Notes under the pieces: model-generated
Databases searched by the model: none
What the model saw: the letters and a program-made list of their open reading frames with translations, nothing else
Told to the model about the DNA's origin: nothing
Part shown: in pieces, positions 25,401 to 31,757 of the stretch
Numbering within the stretch: position 1 is the stretch's first letter
How the letters are laid out: every line of letters begins with the position of its first letter
Translations under genes and position numbers: made by a program
Assembly (NCBI GenBank): GCA_964035545.1
Contig: OZ037765.1
Location: forward strand, 33,953,504-34,017,503
Reading direction: 5' to 3'
DNA length: 64,000 nucleotides
Source: Bugula neritina
Lineage: Eukaryota; Bryozoa; Gymnolaemata; Cheilostomatida; Bugulidae

Positions 25401-28400
25401 TTCCAGATGTTATGAGCTGCCAAACTCTTACTACTTCCTTCAAGATTGCAAATAATATTATAAAAACTGAGTGCCCATATAGCAAATTATTATTTCACAA
25501 TCTGTAGCCTCAGCATACAAAGCTGGAGTAGTGACTGAATTTTAGAAAGTTAACATGACTCTGTAATTCTGGCATCTAACCTTTAGACAACCTTGGGTAC
25601 AACAGTAGTACAGGTAGTTGTGGTATGACAATGTGGGTTAGATTAGAGGGAAGATAACTCTAATATACAGAAGTAGTTTCTTATATAGTCTAAACACTAG
25701 CAAGTCATAGACTGAGAACTAAACAGACAGGAAGATCAGTCAGTAAGAACAACTGAGTTACCAATAAGATAGTATATATATGATGCTACGGTAAATTGAT
25801 TATGGGATATTATATATTTAGTTACCAATAAGATAGCATGTATGCTAATATGATAAATTAATTATGCATAATTACTTTATCATAGTATAGCATATATATC
25901 ATATGGGATATTATACATATATTTATCCTGGAAATATTCTACACTATAATATAATACACACCTGTTTGGTAGAGTAGACAGTTTACAGTCCTTCATGTTC
26001 AACACTCTCAATGATAGTAAGGATGTGAATATATCGTCAGGTAAACCTTCAGATAGGTTACTCTGTGATATATTCAACACCTCAAGATTCTCCAGTGAAA
26101 ATATGCTGTAACATAGCATACAGGTATAGAAACACTCTGTAGCTCATACATACAAAGTATGATATCAGAGTTTTAGAATATTATTATGACTCTGTATTTC
26201 TACCATCTAACTTGGAGACAACCTTGGACATAGCAGTTGTATAATGAGTAACAATGAGGGGAGAACTACTATAATGAAGAAGTAGAAAGCTCACTTTATA
26301 TATAACCTAGGAACTAGTAAATCATAGACTGAGAATAAACGCATTCAGGTAGCAGCAACTGAAAGAATAATTAGTAAAAGTCTGAATGAGTTTTGTTACA
26401 GTTTGGTTTGAGCTGCAGAGTCCCTATAGCAGGGGTGGGCAACTGGGCCCCCTAGGGCTGCACTTGTGGCCCTTTGCCCATTTTTCAGTGGCCCTTTTAA
26501 TGCTTAAGATAAGTAAAAACTGTCATTGTTATTCTGATCAGCACAGCATAGGTTTGGTGACAAATTACTTTATTATAATAAAGTTTATTATGTGTACAAT
26601 CATGTGGCCCTTCATTTTGGCTGACCTCTGAACTTGGCCTTGAGCAAAAGAAGTGGCCGACCCCTGCCTATGACATGACAGTAGTATGAGAGACAGTGTA
26701 GGTTAGATTAGAGAAAAGATAACTCTAATAAACATAGAAAGTAGTTTACTATATTATATCCTAAATACTAGCAAACTGTAGCCTGAGCACTGAATAAGTT
26801 GAAAGGCCATTTAGCTCATGTTTTATTATAATTTTGAATAGTCTTGACTCTAGAGCAATGATAGACCATGATCCTCAACTTGAGTGTAACTGTAGAATCC
26901 TTTGCTATGTATGCAGACAGTTGCTGAGTTACTGATGAGATATTATATATACTACAGTATCATTCTATACTATAATATAATACACACCTGTTTGGTAGAG
27001 TTGACAGTTTACAGTACCTCATGATCAACTGTCTCAATGATAGTAAGGATGTGAATATATTGTCAGGTAGACCTTCAGATAGGTTATTATATGATATATT
27101 CAATACCTCAAGATTCTTCAGTGAAGATATGCTGTAACATAACATACAGGTGTAGAAACACTCTGTAGCTCATACATACAAAGTATGATAACAGAGTCTT
27201 AGATCTAGAATATTAATATGACTCTGTATTTCTACCATCTAACCTGGAGACAACCTTGGGCATAGCAGTTGTATTATGATGAGTGACAATTAAGAAAAAA
27301 CTATTATAATGAAAGAGTAGAAAAATCTCTTAAACCCAAACCCCAAACTCCTAACTCAATAACCCTTATTTTTGATAATATGCAATTTGTTACTTACTTT
27401 ACCATTTGTGCCATTATTACCTGTGCCATTATTACCTGTGCCATTTTTACCAGGCACTGTATACACTATATTAAGATACTCAAATAGTTTAAATTCCTTG
27501 CTGAATATTGCTATGGGGTTGTTAAAAAGACCACACTTTTATGTAGCCATTGCAAAACAAGAACTTCGCTTACTGAAAATAACTAGAAACAAGTCACTCT
27601 GTCTACCAGAAGAAGAGATATATAATTCCATCACAGTAATAACTTATATCAGTTACAGAACAGTATATCAACACCAGATGTTGCAGGTTTGGAGAAATAA
27701 CTTCCAGATATTATGAGCTGCCAAACTCTTACTACTTCCTTCAAGATTGCAAATAATATTATAAAAACTGAGTGCCCATATAGCAAATTATTATTCCACA
27801 ATTTGTAGCCTCAGCATACAAAGCTGGAGTAGTGACTGAATTTTAGAAAGTTAACATGACTCTGTAATTCTGGCATCTAACCTTTAGACAACCTTGGGTA
27901 CAACAGTAGTATAGGTAGTTGTGGTATGACAATGTTAGTTAGATTAGAGGGAGGATAACTCTAATATATAAAAGAAGTAGTTTCTTGTATAGCCTAAATA
28001 CTAGCAAGTCATAGACTGAGAACTAAACAGAGAGGAAGATCAGTCAGTAAGAACAATTGAGTTACCAATAAGATAGTATATATATATATACTACTACGAT
28101 AAATTAATTATGGGATATTATATATTTAGTTACCAATAAGATAGCATGTATGCTAATATGATAAATTAATTATGCATAATTAATTTATCATAGTATAGCA
28201 TATATATCATATGGGATATTATACATATATTTATCCTGGAAATATTCTACACTATAATATAATACACACCTGTTTGGTGGAGTTGACAGTTGACAGTACT
28301 CCATGCTCAACTCTCTCAATGATAGTAAGGATGTGAATATATTGTCAAGTAAACCTTCAGATAGGTAATTCCCTGATATATTCAATACCTCAAGATTCTT

Positions 28401-31400
28401 CAGTGAAGATATGCTGTAACATAACATACAGGTATAGAAACACTCTGTAGCTCATACATACAAAGTGTGATGACAGAGTTTTAGAATATTATTATGACTC
28501 TGTATTTCTACCATCTAACCTCTAGACAACCTTGGACATAGCAGTTGTATTATGATGAGTAACAATTAAGGAAAAGCTATTATAATGAAAGAGTAGAAAA
28601 ATCTCTTAAACCCAAACCCCTAACTCAATAACCCTTATTTTTGATAATATGCAATTTGTTACTTACTTTACCATTTGTGCCATTATTACCTGTGCCATTA
28701 TTACCTGTGTCATTATTACCTGTGCTATTTTTACCAGGCACTGCATGTATACACTATATTAACATATTCATACAGTTTAAATTCCTTGCCGAATATTGCT
28801 ATGGGGGTGTTAAAAAGACCACACTTCTATGTAGCCATTTCAAAACAAGAACTTCGCTTACTGAAAATAACTAGAAACAAGTCACTCTGTCTACCAGAAG
28901 AAGAGATATATAATTCCATCACAGTAATAACTTATATCAGTTATAGAACAGTATATCCACAGCAGATGTTGCAGGTTTGGAGAAATAACTTCCAGATATT
29001 ATGAGCCGTCAAACATTTATCACTTCCTTCAAGATTGCAAATAATATTATAAAAACTTTGTGAATATTTGTTTGTGAATATTATTATAAAAACTGAGTGC
29101 CCATAGCAAATTATTATTTCACAATTTGTAGCCTCAGCATACAAAGCTAGAATAGTAACTGAGTGTTAGAAAATTACAATGACTCTGTAATTCTAAAATC
29201 TAACTTATAGACAACCTTAGAAAATAGTAGTAGACGTAGTTGTGGTATGACAGTGTTGGTGAGATTAGAGGGAAGATAACTCTAATATACAGAAGTAGTT
29301 TCTTGTATAGCCTAAACACTAGCAAGTCATAGACTGGAAACTAAACCGACAAGGAGATGATTCAGTAGGAACAACTGAGTTACCAATAAGATAGTGTACA
29401 TAGTGTAACACTCTGTAGCTCATACATACAAAGTGTGATAACAGAGTTTTAGAATATTATTATGACTCTGTATTTCTACCATCTAACCTATAGACAACCT
29501 GCTGTTATAATCTCTTAAATCTCACTCTACACTAAATACTAGCTAGCAGTATGAATAGTCAATAAATACTAGCTAGCAGTATGAATAGTCACTAAATACT
29601 AGCTAGCAGTATGAATAGTCACTAAATACTAGCTAGCAGTATGAATAGTCACTAAATACTAGCTAGCAGTATGAATAGTCACTAAATACTAGCTAACAGT
29701 AAGAATAGTCACTAAATACTAGCTAGCAGTATGAATAGTCACTAAATACTTGCTAGCAGTATGAATAGTCACTAAATACTAGCTAGCAGTATGAATAGTC
29801 ACTAAATACTAGCTAGCAGTATGAATAGTCACTAAATACTATAGCTAGCAGTATGAATAGTCACTAAATACTAGCTAGCAGTATGAATAGTCACTAAATA
29901 CTAGCTAACAGTATGAATAGTCACTAAATACTAGCTAACAGTATGAATAGTCACTAAATACTAGCTAACAGTATGCATAGTCACTAAATACTAGCTAACA
30001 GTATGAATAGTCACCAAATACTAGCTAGCAGTATGAATAGTCACTAAATACTAGCTAGCAGTATGAATAGTCACTAAATACTAGCTAGCAGTATGAATAG
30101 TCACTAAATACTAGCTAGCAGTATGAATAGTTACTAAATACTAGCTAGCAGTATGAATAGTCACTAAATACTAGCTAGCAGTATGAATAGTCACTAAATA
30201 CTAGCTAACAGTATGAATAGTCACTAAATGCTAGCTAACAGTATGAATAGTCACTAAATACTAGCTAGCAGTATGAATAGTCACTAAATACTAGCTAGCA
30301 GTATGAATAGTCACTAAATACTAGCTAACAGTATGAATAGTTACTAAATACTAGCTAGTAGTATGAATAGTCACTAAATACTAGCTAACAGTATGAATAG
30401 TCACTAAATGCTAGCTAACAGTATGAATAGTCACTAAATACTAGCTAGCAGTATGCTGCATGGATGTGTTAAATCAGAACCTGTGATACTCAATAATATG
30501 ACCAGAATGTAATACTACCACAACAATACAGTACCTGGTCCAGTTAGCATTACTGTCTACTCTATATACCCTCAGATGTGTGAGATGAGGAAACAGTGTG
30601 TTGATATTTCGAGGAATTTCATCCTCCAGTATAACATGAGTAACTGTATGATGTCTACTTATATCATTGATCTCTTCTATAGTGTAGGATGTAGTATCAT
30701 TCTTCATCCACTCATCATCAGCTCCATCTATACTGAATGTGTTGAACCACACCCTGTACTCCTCTACAAAATATGCACCACTTTATAAATAATAACTTTG
30801 ATATCAAATAATAGAGTGTCTCAACACTATAAACAGTGTTGAAGTAAACTTGGAGAGTTGACAACTCCAAACTACATATTAACTTCAGTTGTTATATCAA
30901 AGGAGCAGACTGATAATATAGTATATATGACTCAGTATAGTCTTCAAACACCTTCTAATATTCTCTATAATATATAATAGTAACTGGAAGTCACTTGTAT
31001 ATCCAGACTCAGCACCAGCAAAGTATGTACAGAACACCTTAATTCTAGTATCTGTAATACTAGTGATACACTCTTCTATAGAAGTAGTGAAAGTTATATC
31101 AAGAAGAAAAAGAAATATGTACTAGTAACTTGATGCATACAGCATCATCTGATTGGCTGAAAACACCAGCCAATGGGGACTGACTAAACAATTACTCACA
31201 TCATACAAGTGGTTGGACATGAGACAATACAAAGTACCTGTGTTATATTTATACAAAATATAATCAATGCATGGTTACAAGATATTTATTCATATAATTT
31301 ATTAACTTCTCATAGAGTCACCTGGAGACTGGGTTGGAGGTGGAGTCACAAATTTAATTGGAGGCGGAGTTACAGGCTGATATACATTAAGATTAATATA

Positions 31401-31692
31401 TCCTGTGGGAAGTGCTTTTAAGATTTGTATTTAATATTTGCTTACCTTCCACAGTTGTAGTTGAAGATGGTGTTGAGGGCGGAGTTGAGGATGGAGTTGA
31501 GGATGGAGTTGAGGGCGGAGTTGAAGATGGAGTTGAGGGCGGAGTTGAAGATGGAGTTGAGGGTGGAGTTGAAGATGGAGTTGAGGAAGAAGTCACAGCC
31601 TGAGCTGGAGGCGGAGTCACAGACTGAGCTGGAGGCGGAGTCACAGACTGATTTGGAGGCGGAGTCACAGACTGAGCCTCTGAATCACTCAT
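10298..31692 (-). CDS. gene A: LRR-ROC-COR-caspase fusion (19 exons)
   Basis: Proposed coding exons in transcript order: 31446-31692, 30535-30763, nine LRR cassettes between 28413 and 19098, 13373-15379, 13112-13204, 12790-13052, 12333-12503, 12010-12232, 11113-11286, 10899-11008, 10298-10444. All junctions are GT-AG and all phases join. Apart from the 4-bp defect below the product would be about 1,651 residues: Pro/Ser/Thr-rich 1-82; LRR cap 83-158; cassette LRRs 159-590; LRR, ROC and COR 591-1258; linker with optional membrane helix 1259-1377; caspase p20 1378-1508 (His about 1462, Cys about 1506); linker and p10 to the end. Seen: ROC P-loop GNTMAGKTS, DMGGQE, THKDK, and a caspase HG/TCSG pair. 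Inferred role: intracellular sensor coupled to a protease, as in innate immunity or cell death. A 4-bp insertion at about 15,307-15,310 relative to gene B breaks the frame between the LRRs and ROC, so this allele may make only an LRR protein of about 620 residues. Confidence 0.8.
10899..11008 (-). CDS. gene A exon: caspase p10 core
   Basis: The acceptor TTACTTGTAG fits phase 1 and gives SFISKRHPVYGSLMIRAL, then a helix ending DLYTIFKQ before donor GTAGGT. It corresponds to the small-subunit segment SWRNPxxGSWFIQAL. The Arg of KRHP occupies the place of the P1-Asp-binding Arg. Its length (110 nt) equals the gene B exon. Confidence 0.85.
11113..11286 (-). CDS. gene A exon: p20/p10 linker
   Basis: It completes the active-site loop: TCSG joins to ERSDYGHRGIDRFDIGN, then a Pro-rich linker, then LNYDDLLVVKSSME, which matches the first p10 strand (caspase ADFLxxYST). 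Phase 1 in and out. Acidic residues here could serve as processing sites, but none is certain. Confidence 0.8.
12010..12232 (-). CDS. gene A exon: catalytic half of caspase p20
   Basis: Starts EMLSAIKSEV after a TTTATAG acceptor. It contains LVIMTHGG, with the catalytic His in the usual SHG position, and GKPKVVILETCSG, with the catalytic Cys. The pentapeptide is TCSGE after splicing, not the usual QACxG, so the Gln-Ala and Arg positions are changed. Its length (223 nt) and His-Cys spacing (44 residues) are identical in gene B. Confidence 0.88.
12333..12503 (-). CDS. gene A exon: N-terminal half of caspase p20
   Basis: VFTMTRKRGRALIINN, then CRKGSDVDVENMSAMLKSL and donor GTAGGT. GxALIINN is the first p20 strand, and RKGSDVD matches the RxGTxxD motif whose Arg binds P1 Asp. 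Phase 0 on both sides. Confidence 0.88.
12790..13052 (-). CDS. gene A exon: linker with optional transmembrane helix
   Basis: Two acceptors fit. TTTGCAG before 13,052 gives an 87-codon exon that opens with GRK and about 23 hydrophobic residues (LCLLLLVSSV, LLCNAVCLYFAVA). CTTTGCAG before 12,980 skips exactly 72 nt and stays in frame, removing the helix. The shared remainder is acidic and polar (NDLSDLSDEDENLLPD) and ends NTDK at donor GTGATC. The gene B counterpart (49,799-50,013) has no hydrophobic stretch. Confidence 0.7.
13112..13204 (-). CDS. gene A exon: short post-COR linker
   Basis: A 93-nt exon. Joined to the previous exon it reads CQTLSDREIGMLTEFVKDL, a possible amphipathic helix. 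No domain is recognised. Gene B has a 99-nt exon at the same place (CEPLAKEEAENLKKFFAEHL). Confidence 0.7.
13373..15379 (-). CDS. gene A large exon: LRR, ROC GTPase and COR
   Basis: The acceptor TTTAACAG precedes CATGCAG, and the donor is CCCAT/GTAAGT. After about three LRR-like repeats come the Ras-of-complex signatures GNTMAGKTS (P-loop), DMGGQE (switch II, DxxGQ type) and THKDK (in place of NKxD). The following COR region of about 400 residues includes LGAPKLIFTHKDK, ILTYMHDCGKVLWY and PLPLVWEEVNEKV. ROCO proteins (LRRK, DAPK1, MFHAS1 types) pair ROC with COR; this LRR-ROC-COR order is closest to MFHAS1-like proteins. Without a TGCA insertion at about 15,307-15,310 the exon would be 2,003 nt, exactly as in gene B. 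The insertion shifts the frame and stops it shortly after LPSPACVHTE. A Met just downstream (15,305) could restart ROC-COR-caspase translation, but no promoter evidence supports this. Confidence 0.88.
15891..16677. mobile_element. 787-bp inverted-repeat element in gene A intron
   Basis: Imperfect terminal inverted repeats of about 150 bp (TGGCAGAA...CGGATAAAG at the left, CTTTATCCGG...CTGCCACAC at the right) enclose an AT-rich core. CAGTAT occurs directly at 15,885-15,890 and 16,678-16,683. The equivalent gene B intron (about 53,295) has a single, uninterrupted CAGTAT, which is the empty site. The superfamily was not identified. Confidence 0.75.
17199..17451. mobile_element. GGGCCACAC-ended MITE, gene A copy
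   Basis: Short inverted ends GGGCCACAC and GTGTGGCCC with TA on both sides. The same element sits at the same intron position in gene B (53,785-54,024, after CAACTAAGTGTA), so it was there before the genes duplicated. The ends resemble the 343-bp MITE at 58,841. Confidence 0.6.
17493..17632. repeat. 30-bp minisatellite, short array
   Basis: About five units of AGTATGAATAGTCACTAAAT plus ACTAGCTAGC. The array continues at 18,799-19,000 after the inserted hAT element. Other arrays lie at 22,255-22,625, 29,530-30,455 and 56,690-57,995. Confidence 0.85.
17633..18798. mobile_element. 1.17-kb hAT-type non-autonomous element
   Basis: Ends CAGGGTTGGGG and CCCCAACCCTG, flanked by an 8-bp direct repeat GTTAGCAG (17,625-17,632 and 18,799-18,806), as for hAT transposons. 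It is inserted within the 30-bp minisatellite. The outer parts are runs of TAATTGTAATTG. Inside lies a nested inverted repeat, about 17,900-18,540, with TCATTCCATGCCA-like ends and long imperfect arms, probably a second element or fold-back. No transposase was seen. Confidence 0.7.
18799..19000. repeat. 30-bp minisatellite, continuation
   Basis: About seven more units of the AGTATGAATAGTCACTAAAT repeat immediately right of the inserted hAT element. Confidence 0.85.
19098..19241 (-). CDS. gene A LRR cassette exon 9 (last)
   Basis: A 144-nt exon, phase 2-2, encoding two LRRs. Acceptor TGTTACAG, donor AAACAG/GTGTGT. Repeat 1 has LNILENKLSEG; repeat 2 has LRELNMNQCELSTLPNR. The frame framework (ISSLKNLEVL, LPDNIFTSLLSLR) is shared by all cassettes; differences fall in the xxLxLxxN strand residues. 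Confidence 0.88.
19438..19620. mobile_element. fold-back-derived repeat in LRR intron
   Basis: A partial copy of the fold-back family: a CCCAAACCCCAAACC core, then five tandem GTGCCATTATTACCG units ending ACCAGGCAC. Related partial copies occupy the introns at 24,978-25,156, 27,335-27,465 and 28,610-28,745, having been copied along with the cassettes. Confidence 0.55.
20313..20456 (-). CDS. gene A LRR cassette exon 8
   Basis: 144 nt, phase 2-2, two LRRs: LNISGNNISEG and LRELHMWHCELSTLPNR. Same splice signals and framework as the other cassettes. Confidence 0.88.
21066..21099. repeat. 34-bp perfect palindrome in LRR intron
   Basis: A perfectly self-complementary stretch centred on ATGCAT (arm ATGATAAATTAATTATG), with weaker pairing outside. 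Copies recur about 80-110 bp downstream (in transcript sense) of cassettes 7, 5, 3 and 1: about 23,501 and 25,849 with one mismatch, and 28,157 perfect. In RNA it would form a hairpin. Confidence 0.8.
21178..21321 (-). CDS. gene A LRR cassette exon 7
   Basis: 144 nt, phase 2-2, two LRRs: LNISYNNLSEG and LRELDMSHCELPTLPNR. Confidence 0.88.
21649..21883. mobile_element. hAT-like MITE in LRR intron, copy 1
   Basis: About 235 bp. It begins CAGAGGTGGGCAACTGGGCC and ends in an inverted TTGCCCACTCTTG. TCCTATGG precedes it and CCCTATAA follows, a decayed 8-bp target duplication. Sister copies at the equivalent site occur at 24,081, 26,430, 55,194 and 56,313. Confidence 0.65.
22255..22625. repeat. 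30-bp minisatellite in LRR intron
   Basis: About twelve units of the same 30-bp repeat as at 29,530 and 56,690. The array accounts for the longer spacing between cassettes 7 and 6. Confidence 0.9.
22746..22889 (-). CDS. gene A LRR cassette exon 6
   Basis: 144 nt, phase 2-2, two LRRs: LNISDNNLSEG and LRELSMENCKLSTLPNR. Confidence 0.88.
23613..23756 (-). CDS. gene A LRR cassette exon 5
   Basis: 144 nt, phase 2-2, two LRRs: LNILENNLYEDLPDN and LRKLNMRDCKLSTLPNR. It is the first cassette of a 2.35-kb two-cassette unit that repeats at 25,962. Confidence 0.88.
24081..24316. mobile_element. hAT-like MITE in LRR intron, copy 2
   Basis: Ends CAGGGGTGGGCAACTGGGCC and inverted GCCGACCCCTG. It sits at the same intron position as copies 1 and 3, so it was copied with the cassette unit rather than inserted anew. 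Confidence 0.65.
24638..24781 (-). CDS. gene A LRR cassette exon 4
   Basis: 144 nt, phase 2-2, two LRRs: LDISVNNLSEALPDN and LRELDMRKCELSTLPNR. Confidence 0.88.
24978..25156. mobile_element. fold-back-derived repeat in LRR intron
   Basis: A CCCAAACCCCAAACTC core followed by six tandem GTGCCATTATTACCT units. Stop-free reading through them is a repeat artefact. Confidence 0.55.
25962..26105 (-). CDS. gene A LRR cassette exon 3
   Basis: 144 nt, phase 2-2, two LRRs: LNISQSNLSEGLPDD and LRVLNMKDCKLSTLPNR. Confidence 0.88.
26430..26666. mobile_element. hAT-like MITE in LRR intron, copy 3
   Basis: Nearly identical to copy 2, including CAGGGGTGGGCAACTGGGCC and CGACCCCTG ends. It supports the 2.35-kb tandem unit. 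Confidence 0.65.
26988..27131 (-). CDS. gene A LRR cassette exon 2
   Basis: 144 nt, phase 2-2, two LRRs: LNISYNNLSEG and LRQLIMRYCKLSTLPNR. Confidence 0.88.
27335..27465. mobile_element. fold-back-derived repeat in LRR intron
   Basis: A short copy: a CCCAAACCCCAAACTCC core and three GTGCCATTATTACCT-type units. Confidence 0.5.
28270..28413 (-). CDS. gene A LRR cassette exon 1
   Basis: 144 nt, phase 2-2, two LRRs: LNISGNYLSEGLLDN and LRELSMEYCQLSTPPNR. It is the most upstream cassette in the transcript. Confidence 0.88.
28610..28745. mobile_element. fold-back-derived repeat in LRR intron
   Basis: A CCCAAACCCC core and four GTGCCATTATTACCT-type units, ending ACCAGGCAC. Confidence 0.5.
28746..29529 (-). 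other. gene A intron with cassette-unit remnants
   Basis: Contains intron sequence typical of the cassette units (AAAACTGAGTGCCCATA, and at 29,409 ACTCTGTAGCTCATACATAC) but no cassette exon. It looks like a unit whose exon was lost by unequal exchange. Confidence 0.6.
29530..30455. repeat. 30-bp minisatellite, 31 units
   Basis: About 31 near-identical 30-bp units (AGTATGAATAGTCACTAAAT plus ACTAGCTAGC or CTAACA variants) in the intron just downstream of exon 2. Gene B has the same array in the same intron (56,690-57,995). Confidence 0.95.
30535..30763 (-). CDS. gene A exon 2: N-terminal LRR cap region
   Basis: Phase 1 in, phase 2 out. It begins EEYRVWFNTFSIDGADDEW and ends FPHLTHLRVYRVDSNANWT. 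HLTHLRVYRV is LRR-like, so this is probably the first repeat plus a cap. The phase 2 donor allows splicing to any cassette exon or directly to the ROCO exon. Gene B matches closely (58,059-58,278). Confidence 0.85.
30764..31445 (-). other. gene A intron 1 with an unused exon-like stretch
   Basis: About 31,329-31,379 reads PVTPPPIKFVTPPPTQSPG between good AG and GT sites and resembles exon 1 repeats. Joined to exon 1 in phase 1 it hits a stop at once, so it is probably a decayed or alternative exon. Gene B has the same stretch, broken by a MITE. Confidence 0.5.
31446..31692 (-). CDS. gene A exon 1: Ser/Thr/Pro-rich N-terminus
   Basis: Starts MSDSEAQSVTPPPNQ, then SVTPPPAQ repeats and STPPSTPS repeats, and ends TTTVE at donor GTAAGC (phase 1). 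The start is chosen because gene B has the same MSDSEAQSVTPPP start and an in-frame acceptor lies upstream. It is low complexity, probably disordered, and encoded by 24-bp and 18-bp tandem repeats whose numbers differ between genes A and B. Confidence 0.75.
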
Positions 31693-31751
31693 TTTGTAGT
31701 CAATACTTGCAGCTGTAGATAGTAGTATTTCTTCCTATCTGTAGCAGCCAT
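31689..31751 (-). promoter_or_regulatory. upstream ORF in gene A leader
   Basis: ATG (31,749-31,751) followed by G opens a 20-codon frame, MAATDRKKYYYLQLQ..., whose TGA overlaps the main ATG (ATGA). Gene B carries a related uORF. The overlap would favour termination-reinitiation. An AG acceptor (TTTTACAG) lies just upstream at 31,758, so a further noncoding first exon is likely. Confidence 0.5.
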
Positions 31752-31757
31752 AGAAAC

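Noticed and set aside
29530-30455. CRISPR-like array of regular 30-bp repeats
   Set aside because: There are no unique spacers; the 30-bp units abut directly. It is a minisatellite in a eukaryotic intron.
31412-31718. Plus-strand frames with Val/Glu/Gly or Glu/Leu repeats
   Set aside because: Antisense shadows of the Ser/Thr/Pro-rich exon 1 of gene A.
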